Position numbers and translations under genes: made by a program
Assembly: GCA_017394865.1 (NCBI GenBank)
Contig: JAFPWT010000018.1
Span: forward strand, 23,843 to 87,842
Origin: Bacteroidales bacterium
GTDB taxonomy: Bacteria > Bacteroidota > Bacteroidia > Bacteroidales > F082
DNA: 64,000 nt
Reading direction: 5' to 3'
In this document: piece by piece, positions 17,849 through 27,458 of the stretch
Numbering within the stretch: the stretch's first letter is position 1
Layout of the letters: each line of letters opens with the position of its first letter
The notes under the pieces: generated by a model
The model's input: the letters and a program-made list of their open reading frames with translations, nothing else
Database searches by the model: none
Told to the model about the DNA's origin: nothing

Positions 17849-19057
17849 ATGGCAAAAAAAGAAATCTATGTTCTTACAGACAACTTTCCGTATGGGATAG
17901 GAGAGGCGTTTTTAAACAGCGAGGCAGTTTTCCTGTCAAAGTATTTTGAAACGGTTCATTATGTCCCTTTATGGAAGAACGGTGAGAAACGAGACTTGCC
18001 CGAAGGGTCGGTTGTTGAATGGCCTTTGTTGAATTTCAGGCCGAAAGGAAATGTCAAGTTGGTTCTTAAAGGTTTGTTCTGTTTTTCGCCTTTGTTTTTT
18101 GCCGTACCTATTTTTTTCAAAGAGAAGGTATGGAAAGGAAGGAAGCGTTTTTGGGATTTCATGACATCGTTTTTGGTTATTCGTGCGGCCTATTCTTCAT
18201 TGAGGTTGAAGTTCAATGAGGGGGATTTGGTTTATTCATATTGGGGTGACAGATTGGCACTTTTACTTCCGCTATTGAAGAAAAGATTTGGAGTTGTGAC
18301 GGTGGCTAGGTTCCATGGGACTGATTTATACGAAGAGGCCAACAAGGGCTACAAGCCTTTTAGAAAATGGCTGTATCATGCATTGGATCTAGCAGTTCCA
18401 ATTTCAGAGAACGGCAGGCAATACTTGATGGAACGATATCGTGCAGATGCTCCTAAAAGAATAGAGGTGCATCGGCTGGGCGTTTTCAATCATGGATTGA
18501 ATCCGAAAGAGGAGGAATCCGAATTCCAAATCGTCAGTTGCTCGAATGTCGTTCCAGTAAAACGTGTTGCCCTTCTGGCAAAAGCTATAGGGAATCTTGG
18601 CATTAATGTGAGATGGACGCATATTGGTGACGGACCGCTTCGTTCTGAGGTGGAGGCTGTTATTGAGAAGTTCCCAGAAAACGTCAAAGGCGTAATGCTG
18701 GGTGCGATGCCCAATGCAGAGGTGCTTCGGTATTACACCGAGCATCATGTGGATTTGTTTGTGAACGTGAGTAAGTCGGAGGGTGTGCCGGTTTCCATTA
18801 TGGAAGCGTTTTCGTTTGGCATTCCCGTGATGGCGACCAATGTGGGCGGTGTTTCGGAGATTGTTGACTACACGGTGGGGAAGCTGCTGCCTGTTGATGT
18901 CACAGTGGAACAACTCAGGAAGGATATTGAGGAGTTTTATAATAGTCCTGACGCTGTATCAATGCGTTCCAGAGCACGGCAAAGATGGAAAGAAAGGAGT
19001 GATGCTGAAAGAAACTATGTGTGCTTCTGTGATTTGTTGCTTGGATTGACAAAATGA
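17849..19057 (+). CDS. Glycosyltransferase family 4
   Basis: 402 residues with a GT-B fold pattern. The N-terminal domain begins at the first residues (IYVLTDNFPYGIGEAFL). The C-terminal donor-binding half has the GT4 hallmarks VSKSEGVPVSIMEAFSFGIPVMATNVGG (given here only by its E-x7-E core, residues ~311-319). It transfers a sugar from a nucleotide donor to a growing glycan. It stands alone on the plus strand, facing a minus-strand glycan operon. Its last 43 bases overlap the end of the convergent CDP-glycerol transferase gene. Confidence 0.88.
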   Translation: MAKKEIYVLTDNFPYGIGEAFLNSEAVFLSKYFETVHYVPLWKNGEKRDLPEGSVVEWPLLNFRPKGNVKLVLKGLFCFSPLFFAVPIFFKEKVWKGRKRFWDFMTSFLVIRAAYSSLRLKFNEGDLVYSYWGDRLALLLPLLKKRFGVVTVARFHGTDLYEEANKGYKPFRKWLYHALDLAVPISENGRQYLMERYRADAPKRIEVHRLGVFNHGLNPKEEESEFQIVSCSNVVPVKRVALLAKAIGNLGINVRWTHIGDGPLRSEVEAVIEKFPENVKGVMLGAMPNAEVLRYYTEHHVDLFVNVSKSEGVPVSIMEAFSFGIPVMATNVGGVSEIVDYTVGKLLPVDVTVEQLRKDIEEFYNSPDAVSMRSRARQRWKERSDAERNYVCFCDLLLGLTK

Positions 19058-20271
19058 TCTTTTACGTATTCGAGTATCCTTTCGCAACTTTGTCCATCTT
19101 GGAATTTGTTGAATTTCCTGCATACCTCGTCTGATGGGTTGAGGTATTTATGTCCCTCGATGGCTTCAATGAATTCGTTCCAGTTGTTGACAACACAGCC
19201 TTCGATGTTTTTGGAATAGTCGAAATAGAAGGGCCGTTGGGCTTGGTATTTTTCGAGGTCAAATGGCGCTAATATGATGGGCTTTTTTGTGAGCAGGAAA
19301 TCGAAATACACACTGGAATAGTCAGTCATTAGGATGTCGATGTCCTTCAGAAGCGTATAGGGATCGTTGTACTTATCAGGTGTTAGAAGTATGAACCGAT
19401 TGCTGATGTTGTCGACTTGAACAAAACCGTCATGGTTGTGGCATTTGAATAGAAAAACGACATTTTCTTTTTCCAGCATCTCAGAGAATCTCTCCTTGTC
19501 AAAGCCAAATCCGTCGAAAGCATTGAATTGCTTGCCTGAGTTTCTCAGATTGTCTCGGAAGGTTGGCATGTAGACAATTTTCAATGGATGGTCGAATTTC
19601 TCGTTTATTTGGGTGATAAGATCTTCTGTTGCGTCATAAAAAAATGCGTCGTTTTTGGGCTGGCCAAGTGGGCATATTTTATCAGGTGATAGGCCAAAAG
19701 CAGAAGTTATTATTGGAGTAAAAAACTCTGAAGTGGAAAAGAAACACGCAGGTTTCATGTTGTGGAGATAAGGCATGCAAAACTTTTCAAAAGAAAGAAG
19801 CCTTGTTTCCTGTTTGCTCCTGTTTTTCTGCAATAGGGCCTCAAAATCGTTTCCGATCACCTTTATTGGCATTGAATGCCACAACACAATTTGCTTGATT
19901 CCGTTAATATACCGCTTATTGGTCTCAGTTGGGCCAATGCTGATGAAACATAATCCAGCATGTAAACAGGCACGTCGACCTTTTTTAGAGTTGCTCATCG
20001 CAACGTTAAGGTATCCTTCGGCCTTTATTTTTTCATAGACGGATTTCTGCTGTGTGACCCATATTGTTCGGACGTCTTTGTAGTTCTCGTTTACGTATTT
20101 AAAGAATGTGTATCCGTTATCGGAGTCGGTACTGTTGTTTGATGATCCGAAAAGCCATAGGTTTTCATCTCTTTTGATTTTTTTTTGAAGATGCCAAAAG
20201 GGAAGAAAGGGTAATGCAGCGATGCATTGTAAATATCTTTTTATGGCGGAGGCTTTCATGCGAGATGGCAA
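19015..20271 (-). CDS. CDP-glycerol glycerophosphotransferase family protein (TagB/TagF-like)
   Basis: 418 residues. The C-terminal half has the family motifs: YMPTFRDN (~residue 236), the KCHNHDGF segment, and TDYSSVYFDFLLTKKPIILAPFD-type sequence (TDYSS core near residue 318). In TagB/TagF these bind CDP-glycerol and transfer glycerol phosphate. Known family members make teichoic acids in Gram-positives; in Gram-negatives they decorate capsules or O-antigens. The TagD-like cytidylyltransferase gene lies 9 bases upstream, so donor synthesis and transfer are neighbours. An alternative start is the ATG at 20259. It is the last gene of the yfhO-type operon. Confidence 0.85.
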   Translation of the reverse strand: MPSRMKASAIKRYLQCIAALPFLPFWHLQKKIKRDENLWLFGSSNNSTDSDNGYTFFKYVNENYKDVRTIWVTQQKSVYEKIKAEGYLNVAMSNSKKGRRACLHAGLCFISIGPTETNKRYINGIKQIVLWHSMPIKVIGNDFEALLQKNRSKQETRLLSFEKFCMPYLHNMKPACFFSTSEFFTPIITSAFGLSPDKICPLGQPKNDAFFYDATEDLITQINEKFDHPLKIVYMPTFRDNLRNSGKQFNAFDGFGFDKERFSEMLEKENVVFLFKCHNHDGFVQVDNISNRFILLTPDKYNDPYTLLKDIDILMTDYSSVYFDFLLTKKPIILAPFDLEKYQAQRPFYFDYSKNIEGCVVNNWNEFIEAIEGHKYLNPSDEVCRKFNKFQDGQSCERILEYVKDHFVNPSNKSQKHT

Positions 20272-20280
20272 AATTATTTT

Positions 20281-20697
20281 TTATGAATACCTTAATTTCT
20301 GCAATACCTCGTTGATGAGGGTGCTTGAGGTGCCTTTTGTATATGGGAAATATACGATCTTAACTCCGACTTCTGCAAACTGCTTTTCGTAGGCATCCCA
20401 TTTAGCTGTTCCTTTCCAGTCATCGCCGACAAACATCACGTTGAAATGAAGCTTCTCCCAAGCTTCCATCTTGTTCATATTTACTTGCGGTACGACTTCA
20501 TCGACATATTTTATAGCTTTGACGATTTCCAGTCTTTCCTCGAAAGGGATGACGGCATGTTTGTGCTTGTACATGACGAGGTCGTCGGTGGAAACGCCGA
20601 CAATGAGATGGTCGCACTGTTCTTTGGCTTTCCTGAGAAGGTTAAGGTGTCCGATGTGAAACAGGTCGAAAACTCCTGTGGTATAACCGATGATCAT
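20281..20697 (-). CDS. Glycerol-3-phosphate cytidylyltransferase-like (TagD family)
   Basis: 138 residues, the typical length for TagD/GCT. The nucleotide-binding HIGH motif lies at residues 14-17 (FDLFHIGHLNLL). The second family signature near residue 118 is present as PYTKGTSST in place of the usual RTxGISTT form. The expected reaction is glycerol 3-phosphate + CTP to CDP-glycerol. It is followed at once by a CDP-glycerol transferase gene, which supports this substrate over other small cytidylyltransferase substrates. Confidence 0.85.
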   Translation of the reverse strand: MIIGYTTGVFDLFHIGHLNLLRKAKEQCDHLIVGVSTDDLVMYKHKHAVIPFEERLEIVKAIKYVDEVVPQVNMNKMEAWEKLHFNVMFVGDDWKGTAKWDAYEKQFAEVGVKIVYFPYTKGTSSTLINEVLQKLRYS

Positions 20698-20705
20698 GGC
20701 AGAGA

Positions 20706-21746
20706 TTATTTTTCGTGGAGATTTAGGAATCGTTCAAGGCAGTACAAAAGCCATTTTTGGTTGCCGTTGAAACGGCTAACGTCGATATTTGAGAGGAACT
20801 CAGGTCGTTTGGGGCCTTTCCAATCGGCGAAGTAATTGTCGACGGGACGGGGCATTGGAACTTTTTCTGGAACGGGCAGATCAGGGTATTTTATTGAGAA
20901 CAATTGCCTGATGAGGTATTTTGATTCTCCATTCCTGATCCGGTTCAGATCGAGTGGTTCCGCCAAATAAAGTGAGGCGTATGGGTCGAGATAAGGCATG
21001 CCGGCAGCTTTAAAGGCATTTTGATAGGAGGCGTAGCTTTCGTCGATGGTGATGTCTTGGAAGAATTGGAGGAAGTCTATTTTGTTGCCTGGGAGGCGGT
21101 AACGTTCAAACAGATAAGTCATGGGGACGGGCTCTCTCAAGACTTCTGAAGGGGTAATGTAGGTGTATCTCTTCTCGAAATCATCGATATTCCAATCCTT
21201 GGAGAGCAGTTTGTCCATACCTCCAAAAACATAATCGCTTCCGTCTCCGATGATCATGAGGGAGACGCCGTCTTGCTCTGCCTGTTTGGCGGCCTGGAAG
21301 ATCTGAGGCTCAATGGAGTGGACGGGTGCGCCTTTGACGCTCATTACTTCGTCAAGACACCGGTCGATGATGTCCCAGTTGATATCGACATAGTGAAGGT
21401 TGAGCTTGTATTTTTGTGCATATTTTTCGGCTCGGTGCAATTCTTCTGATTGGAATGTCCCGTTTAAGAACCGGAAAGTATAGGCATCGCAACCCGTCAT
21501 GTATGAAGCCAAAATGGCTGAATCCATGCCGCCTGACAAAAGGAGACTCTTTTTTTTGTCATTGATTTTGTCAAAAGTCTGTTGAATGGCCTTGTCTATG
21601 TCTTGGACCGTGTGAACATGTGTCCTCTCTTCTACGGGCATCTGTTTGAAAACTTGATGGTGTAGCCCTTCATAGAATTCTTTATTAGGGTCTTCAACAT
21701 ATCTCAAAACGAGATAAGAGCTTGCGCAATAGTTTTTATCAATCAT
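20706..21746 (-). CDS. Asparagine-synthase-like ATP-pyrophosphatase without glutaminase domain
   Basis: 346 residues. The PP-loop ATP-binding motif SGGMDS is at residues 71-76. The rest matches the C-terminal synthetase domain of asparagine synthase B. The N-terminal glutaminase domain with its catalytic Cys2 is missing: Cys7 is present but no Ntn-hydrolase sequence follows. It must therefore use free ammonia or a partner amidase, or activate another carboxylate. Its position inside a glycan operon suggests amidation of a sugar or glycan carboxylate, as with WbpG/PseA-type enzymes. That role is inference. Confidence 0.75.
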   Translation of the reverse strand: MIDKNYCASSYLVLRYVEDPNKEFYEGLHHQVFKQMPVEERTHVHTVQDIDKAIQQTFDKINDKKKSLLLSGGMDSAILASYMTGCDAYTFRFLNGTFQSEELHRAEKYAQKYKLNLHYVDINWDIIDRCLDEVMSVKGAPVHSIEPQIFQAAKQAEQDGVSLMIIGDGSDYVFGGMDKLLSKDWNIDDFEKRYTYITPSEVLREPVPMTYLFERYRLPGNKIDFLQFFQDITIDESYASYQNAFKAAGMPYLDPYASLYLAEPLDLNRIRNGESKYLIRQLFSIKYPDLPVPEKVPMPRPVDNYFADWKGPKRPEFLSNIDVSRFNGNQKWLLYCLERFLNLHEK

Positions 21747-21767
21747 GTATTTATTAATTTTCTTATT

Positions 21768-23078
21768 TTACTTTCTTTCGTAATGATTCAAAAGGCTTGC
21801 AAAGTCTCCGGCCAAGGCCTTTCGGGAGTATTTCTCTATCTCTTGGCTCTTGTTGGATGGCAAGCCGGTTTCCACGTATTGTTGATAGTATTTTTTGATG
21901 GTTTCTTTCATCTTTTCCCTATCGTCAAAGTCAACGGTTTGTCCGGTGTGGGTTTCGTTGATGATGCGAGCCGCGTCGCCGTTTTCGGGGCCGATGCAGA
22001 GGATGGGGCGGCCCGATGCCAGGTACTCGAACAGCTTCCCGGTCAGGATGCCTTTGGCATTGGGGGTGTTGTTGATGAACAGCAGCAGCATTTGCGAGGA
22101 CTGTTGCAATTGGAGTACTTGGTCGTGAGGCATATAAGGAATGATTTCGACGATCTCTTGCAGGTTGCTGTCGGCGATGGATCGGACAACCGATTGGTCA
22201 ACCTGGCCGATGAGCTTTATTTTTAACGCTTTTCGGAATGTCTCGCTTTCAGATGCCAGTTCGTGTAAGGCCTGCCACAGTTGATGTTCGTTGCGGTTGG
22301 CGCCGATGATGCCGATATGGGTGAGGGTGAAGTCTTTCGACAGGGGCATGGTTGTTGGCTGGGTCTGGGCATCCCAGTCGTAGCCATTGGGGATCACTGT
22401 CGGGTTGTCAGCTCCCAGCCGTTTCAGCCCTTCGGCCATGTCCCAGCCTATGGCCACCACCTTGTCGGCTTTGGTGAGTACTCGGTGTTCCAGGCGGTGG
22501 TGTTTGCGGTTGGCCCAGCGGGTGAGATGCAGGTCACCGTAGAAGTCGATTTCCGTCCAGGGGTCGCGGAAGTCGGCGATCCAGGGGAGGCCCAGGGCTG
22601 CTTTCAGCTTCATGGCGATCAGGTGCATGGAGTGGGGCGGACCTGTACTGATGATGGCATCCACAGGATGTTCTTTTAGATAGCTTTTAAGGTATCTCAC
22701 TGAGGGCTTTACCCACCAGCAGCGGGCATCGGGGATGAAGAAGTTGCCGCGGATCCATACCGACAGGCGTTCTTTCCAGCCCTTTTGCTTACCTGTTTCG
22801 TCGATGAAACCTGCCTTTACCTTTTGTTCTTTCTTGATGCCTAGAAACTTCTTGTAGAAGTTGTAAGGTTCCACGATGGGTCGGCGGATGACTTCGGCTT
22901 CGGGGCAGACGTCTTTTTCCAGTGAAGGGTCTTCCACTGGGTATTCTGCGCCTTCGGCGGTGTAGATCACAGGTTGCCAGCCGTTCTCGGGGAGGTACTT
23001 CGACATCTTCAGCCAGCGTTGAACGCCGCTGCCGCCCGATGGAGGCCAGTAATACGTGATGATCAGGACCCGCTTCAT
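21768..23078 (-). CDS. Glycosyltransferase family 4
   Basis: 436 residues. The N-terminus ITYYWPPSGGSGVQRWLKM is the classic acceptor-side start of this GT4 subgroup (WbuB-like). The C-terminal half has KLFEYLASGRPILCIG, with the donor-binding Glu near residue 347. It overlaps the upstream YfhO-family gene by 4 bases and lies 21 bases before the asparagine-synthase-like gene. Probable role: one sugar-transfer step in surface glycan assembly. Confidence 0.88.
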   Translation of the reverse strand: MKRVLIITYYWPPSGGSGVQRWLKMSKYLPENGWQPVIYTAEGAEYPVEDPSLEKDVCPEAEVIRRPIVEPYNFYKKFLGIKKEQKVKAGFIDETGKQKGWKERLSVWIRGNFFIPDARCWWVKPSVRYLKSYLKEHPVDAIISTGPPHSMHLIAMKLKAALGLPWIADFRDPWTEIDFYGDLHLTRWANRKHHRLEHRVLTKADKVVAIGWDMAEGLKRLGADNPTVIPNGYDWDAQTQPTTMPLSKDFTLTHIGIIGANRNEHQLWQALHELASESETFRKALKIKLIGQVDQSVVRSIADSNLQEIVEIIPYMPHDQVLQLQQSSQMLLLFINNTPNAKGILTGKLFEYLASGRPILCIGPENGDAARIINETHTGQTVDFDDREKMKETIKKYYQQYVETGLPSNKSQEIEKYSRKALAGDFASLLNHYERK

Positions 23079-25687
23079 GCCTTCTTCTCTTCTTTCTTCG
23101 GTCTGAAGATGCTGATAATGCTGATGACGATGGCGATTACCAATCCGAGGATCATCAACGAAGAACTTGCCAGCTGGATGGTGTTACCCGTCTTCCAGAT
23201 GCCTGGCTCATACTTCATCACAATCTGATGCTCACCGCTCGGAATCAAGGCGCTGCGCAACAGATAATTTGCTCTCAACAACGGATGCTCTTTGCCGTCG
23301 ACATACAACTTCCAGCCTGTGTCGCTCCAAATCTCGGAGAACACCACCAGCTGATCGTTTGCCGCCTTGAAACTGTAGGTGAGTTTGTTGGGCTTGTATT
23401 CGGTCAGGGTGACTTGTCCGAGGTCGCCGGTGAAGGTGTAGTCGCCGACTTCCTTCTTGAATTCGTCGTTGATGACGGCGGTGTGACGTAGGTTGGTGGT
23501 GTCGATAGCTTGGAACTCTTCGTTAGGGGTTGCTACCCATTTCACGTCGTTGACGATCCAGGCGTTGCCGAAGGCATAGGGGTTCTCGATGGGAATGGGC
23601 TCAGGTCTCTGGTTCGAATTGGAGGGTTTGGGATTGTATATGATATATTTGGTATTCAACATGTTGAGTCTCTGCAGCCAGGGGAGGATGATGTCGGCGC
23701 TTTTGTTGTCGGAGAGGTTCTGGTAGAGATATTTGATTTCGAGGCTGAGGTAGCCGTTGATCAGGTCTTGGTAACGACGCGGTTTGGCTGCGTGGTATCC
23801 GCCGATGGACTTGTGGAAATAGGAGGTGCTGGCATCGTTGAACACGTTGGATAATTCGTTCTCGGAGGCGGGTAAGTTGAGGACTCTGTAGTCAGGAGTT
23901 TTGTCGTTAAGGATATACTGGTCGGCTACGGAGGCTTTGAAAGGTCTGTCAGCCTGCGTTTTTGGAATGAAATCCTTATCGTTGAGGTAGCGTCTATCGA
24001 CGGGAATCGTATCGATGAGAACAAGGGCGATAAGGGCGACAAATGCGACCGCGGAGATGGTCTTCTGCTTTTTGTTCGGTGCCGTTTCTTTGTCGCGAGA
24101 GAACTTCGGAAGGATGGTCAGCAAGTAGACTGGGATGGCAGCCAGGACGATAAACAGCAGGCTGCGGAGGGTGTCGCTGCGGAAGATGGCCACGCGGACT
24201 CCGGTGAGTTCTTCTTCAAAGGTGGCTTGGTTCAACTGTAGGCCGTAGTTTCGGAGATAGTTGAGCAACTCGGCGTTGTATTTTTGGTCGTTGCTTCCGG
24301 TGAAACTAAAGAACAGCCTGGGTGCTATATAGAAGAGCAGGCATATTCCGGCGGTGATTCCGAAAGCAATAAAGAAATTCCTTTTGTTTTTCTTGAGGTT
24401 TTCGGGATGTTTCACCACCTCAGCCAGTCCCATAAAGCCCAGTAACGGCATGCACACTTCGGCGATGACCAAGGCCAGTGATACGCCTCGGAACTTGTTG
24501 TAGCCAGGGATGTAGTCGATGAAGAAGTCGGTGAGTCCCGTGAAGTTCTTGCCCCAACTGAGCAAGATGGAGAGCAGGGTGGCGGCAAGGAGTGCCCATT
24601 TCATCTTGCCTTTCACGGTCAAGGCGCCCAGCAGGAACAGGAAGACGACGATGGCACCCACGTAGACGGGACCGCTGGTGAAGGGCTGGTCGCCCCAATA
24701 GGATTGGCTGTTGGCTACGGCTATTTTATAGTCGCCCTGTACTCGGTCTAAATACTTCGGGTAGTCGTCTTCGATGCGTCCGGAGGCTCCTCCTTTTACA
24801 TTTGGGATCATCAAGCTCCATGTCTCACCTATGCCGTAACTCCAGCCTGTGATGTAGCTGCGTTCCAGGCCTTTGGTTTGGTTGGTGGATTCTTGTGCCA
24901 GCACGGGTTTGCCGCGGGTGGTATCGGCACTGTACTTATAGTTGGCGTAGAGCGTTGTGGTGTTGGTCAAAACGCCTAATATCGCAGCAATAATCAGGCA
25001 ACCAGTGGCTTTCAAAAACCGGATGATATTCTTTTCGATGATGTCGCTGATGAGTTGTGCGATGAAGAGGATGATGACGATGAACAGCAGGTAATACGTG
25101 ATCTGCAGGTGTCCAGCCTTGACTTCGAGGGCTAGGGCGATGGCGGTTAACACGCTGCCCCATAGGTATTTGCCTTTATAGGTCAGTAGCATTCCAGCGA
25201 TGACAGGCGCCATGTAGGCCATAGCCATCGCCTTGCTGTTGTGTCCAACCCCGAGGATGATGAAGATGTATGAAGCCAACCCGTAGGCCAGTCCTCCAAT
25301 GGCGCTGACCCAAACGCCGCAGTCCAGTATCAACAGAAGGAGGAAAAAGCCCAACATGCTGATGAAAACGGATCCGATAGATTGGGGGAGGCTTATTCTC
25401 AAGGTCTTGTCAAACGGATTCATCAGGTTACTTTTGTTAATAACTGATATGTTCCATGCGGGCATGCCGCCGAACATGGAGTTGGTCCACAAAGCCTCTT
25501 CTCCAGTGGCTTGGCGATAGTCTATAATCTCTTTCGACATGCCTTTGTGCATCATGATGTCGCTCTGTCGGATGCGTTTGCCGTCGACGACAGGGTAGAA
25601 GTAAGCATAGGTGATCAAGGCAAAACCGAGTATGCAAGCTATTATGGCAACAGCGTTAATGAGCTTTTTTTTGGATGTGTCTTTCAT
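23075..25687 (-). CDS. YfhO family membrane protein
   Basis: 870 residues. Eleven or more hydrophobic helices fill the first ~530 residues, followed by a periplasmic C-terminal domain and a final helix (~840-860) with a Lys-rich tail. Family features include the early DxxxxGKRIRQSDIMMHKG segment and the FSEIWSDTGWKLYVDGKE segment near residue 775. YfhO proteins have a GT-C-like glycosyltransferase fold and glycosylate teichoic acids in Gram-positives; the role in Bacteroidota is not known. It heads the minus-strand glycan operon yfhO-type/GT4/Asn-synthase-like/TagD-like/TagF-like. Confidence 0.85.
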   Translation of the reverse strand: MKDTSKKKLINAVAIIACILGFALITYAYFYPVVDGKRIRQSDIMMHKGMSKEIIDYRQATGEEALWTNSMFGGMPAWNISVINKSNLMNPFDKTLRISLPQSIGSVFISMLGFFLLLLILDCGVWVSAIGGLAYGLASYIFIILGVGHNSKAMAMAYMAPVIAGMLLTYKGKYLWGSVLTAIALALEVKAGHLQITYYLLFIVIILFIAQLISDIIEKNIIRFLKATGCLIIAAILGVLTNTTTLYANYKYSADTTRGKPVLAQESTNQTKGLERSYITGWSYGIGETWSLMIPNVKGGASGRIEDDYPKYLDRVQGDYKIAVANSQSYWGDQPFTSGPVYVGAIVVFLFLLGALTVKGKMKWALLAATLLSILLSWGKNFTGLTDFFIDYIPGYNKFRGVSLALVIAEVCMPLLGFMGLAEVVKHPENLKKNKRNFFIAFGITAGICLLFYIAPRLFFSFTGSNDQKYNAELLNYLRNYGLQLNQATFEEELTGVRVAIFRSDTLRSLLFIVLAAIPVYLLTILPKFSRDKETAPNKKQKTISAVAFVALIALVLIDTIPVDRRYLNDKDFIPKTQADRPFKASVADQYILNDKTPDYRVLNLPASENELSNVFNDASTSYFHKSIGGYHAAKPRRYQDLINGYLSLEIKYLYQNLSDNKSADIILPWLQRLNMLNTKYIIYNPKPSNSNQRPEPIPIENPYAFGNAWIVNDVKWVATPNEEFQAIDTTNLRHTAVINDEFKKEVGDYTFTGDLGQVTLTEYKPNKLTYSFKAANDQLVVFSEIWSDTGWKLYVDGKEHPLLRANYLLRSALIPSGEHQIVMKYEPGIWKTGNTIQLASSSLMILGLVIAIVISIISIFRPKKEEKKA

Positions 25688-25728
25688 TGATGGGAATGAG
25701 TTTGTTATTTGGCTGCGAATTTACAATA

Positions 25729-25744
25729 TATTTTTGTATTTTTG
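25729..25744 (+). promoter_or_regulatory. Two tandem -7 elements (TATTTTTG x2) before hddA
   Basis: Two back-to-back TATTTTTG boxes, 25729-25736 and 25737-25744, lie 17 bases before the hddA ATG. TTTG occurs at 25701-25704 and 25708-25711; neither gives a perfect 19-21 spacer. The second box is closest to the start. Confidence 0.5.
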
Positions 25745-25761
25745 CGTCAAAATGTTGAGAG

Positions 25762-26817
25762 ATGATTATTAGAAGTAAAGCGCCATTGCGAATTGGGCTC
25801 GCGGGAGGAGGCAGCGATGTCAGTCCTTATAGCGACATCTATGGCGGCATCATTTTGAATGCGACCATCAACCTCTATGCTTACTGCACAATAGAGGAGA
25901 CGGACGACGGCCTTGTGACTGTGGAGAGCTACGACAGCGATTGCTTTGAGAGCTATCCGCTTAGCCGCCAGTTGGAAATTGATGGCAAGGCTTCGCTCCT
26001 GAAAGGAACTTACAACCGCGTGATGCGTGATTTTAACATTCCATCGAAGGCCTGCAAGATTACCACCTATAACGATGCGCCCGCGGGGTCCGGCCTAGGT
26101 ACCTCATCGACTATGGTAGTGGCCATCTTGAAAGCGTTTGTGGAATGGTATAGCTTGCCGTTGGGCGACTACGAGATCGCGCGTCTGGCCTACGAGATTG
26201 AGCGTAAGGACCTCGACCTATCGGGCGGTAAACAAGACCAATATGCCGCCGCTTTTGGCGGGTTCAATTATATGGAGTTTCTGAAAGACGACATGGTGAT
26301 CATCAATCCGCTCAAAGTGAAACGCTGGATCATCGACGAACTGGAGGCCAGTATCGTTCTGTATTTCACGGGTCGTTCACGGAGTTCCGCCGCCATCATC
26401 GACGAACAGAAAAAAAACATCACCACGGGCAACACCCAATCCATTGAGGCAATGCATCGCATCAAGCAAAGCGCGGTGGAGATGAAACTCGCGGTGCTGA
26501 AAGGCGACATGAAGGAATTCGCCCGAATCATTGGATCTGCTTGGGAAGACAAGAAAAAGATGGCGGGAGCGATCACCAACCCGGTCATTGAAGAAGCCTT
26601 TGCCGTTGCCACCAAGGCGGGAGCATTGGCAGGTAAGGTCAGTGGCGCCGGCGGCGGCGGCTTCATCATGTTCTGTGTGGAGCCGACTAAGAAAAAGGCG
26701 GTGATGGAGGCCCTCGATCAATTGGATGGCTATACGCTGCAGTTCAATTTCACCGATGGCGGAGCGCATGGCTGGAAAATATATGAAACAGATAGAATAG
26801 AGTCATTGAGACATTAG
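25762..26817 (+). CDS. hddA: D-glycero-alpha-D-manno-heptose 7-phosphate kinase (GHMP kinase)
   Basis: 351 residues. The GHMP-kinase ATP-binding motif PAGSGLGTSS is at residues 107-116. The C-terminal Gly-rich GKVSGAGGGGF motif lies near residue 294. The N-terminus RSKAPLRIGLAGGGSD is characteristic of the heptose-kinase branch. It phosphorylates heptose 7-phosphate to the 1,7-bisphosphate in the GDP-heptose pathway. The next two genes (isomerase, guanylyltransferase) supply the steps before and after, two bases or fewer apart, which makes the assignment firm. Confidence 0.92.
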   Translation: MIIRSKAPLRIGLAGGGSDVSPYSDIYGGIILNATINLYAYCTIEETDDGLVTVESYDSDCFESYPLSRQLEIDGKASLLKGTYNRVMRDFNIPSKACKITTYNDAPAGSGLGTSSTMVVAILKAFVEWYSLPLGDYEIARLAYEIERKDLDLSGGKQDQYAAAFGGFNYMEFLKDDMVIINPLKVKRWIIDELEASIVLYFTGRSRSSAAIIDEQKKNITTGNTQSIEAMHRIKQSAVEMKLAVLKGDMKEFARIIGSAWEDKKKMAGAITNPVIEEAFAVATKAGALAGKVSGAGGGGFIMFCVEPTKKKAVMEALDQLDGYTLQFNFTDGGAHGWKIYETDRIESLRH

Positions 26818-26819
26818 TT

Positions 26820-27458
26820 ATGGACGAACAACTTCAAATCTTGATTGAAAGGTATCCGAAATTGTCGGTTTGCAAGGAGGATATCCGCAAAGCATACGTG
26901 TTGCTGGAAGAAGCCTTCCGTAATGGGATGAAACTCTTGGTGTGCGGCAATGGCGGCTCCGCTTCCGACTCGGAACACATTGTTGGTGAGTTGATGAAGG
27001 AATTCAAGCTCAAAAGGAAAGTGTATGGCAGCCAGGCTGCAGCACTGAAGGAGATCGACCCTGAACTGGGACAGGTCCTGGCCGACAACCTGCAAGGGGC
27101 ATTGCCAGCCATCTCGCTGACAGGACATTCGTCTTTGCAAACAGCTTTCATGAACGACGTGGTGCCGGAATTAGTGTTTGCCCAGCAGGTGAACGGCTAT
27201 GGGAAAGCAGGGGATGTCTTCCTGGGGATTTCCACCTCGGGTAACAGCAGGAATGTGCTCTATGCCGCAGTCAATGCTAAAGCCAAAGGGTTGAAAGTGA
27301 TCGGACTCACTGGCGCCAAGGAGAACAAATTGATGCAGTTCGCCGATGTCTGTATCCGCGTCCCCGAAACGGAAACGTACAAAATACAGGAATTGCACCT
27401 GCCGGTGTATCACTGCCTGTGTCTGATGTTGGAAGAAAAATTTTTTGGAGAAAAGTGA
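26820..27458 (+). CDS. gmhA: Phosphoheptose isomerase (SIS domain)
   Basis: 212 residues with one SIS domain. The family segment CGNGGSASDSEHIVGELMKEF is present (core GNGGSASD, residues ~43-50), as is GISTSGNSRNV near residue 139. GmhA converts sedoheptulose 7-phosphate to D-glycero-D-manno-heptose 7-phosphate, the first step of heptose synthesis. Slightly longer than E. coli GmhA (192 residues). It ends with a GTGA overlap into hddC. Confidence 0.92.
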   Translation: MDEQLQILIERYPKLSVCKEDIRKAYVLLEEAFRNGMKLLVCGNGGSASDSEHIVGELMKEFKLKRKVYGSQAAALKEIDPELGQVLADNLQGALPAISLTGHSSLQTAFMNDVVPELVFAQQVNGYGKAGDVFLGISTSGNSRNVLYAAVNAKAKGLKVIGLTGAKENKLMQFADVCIRVPETETYKIQELHLPVYHCLCLMLEEKFFGEK

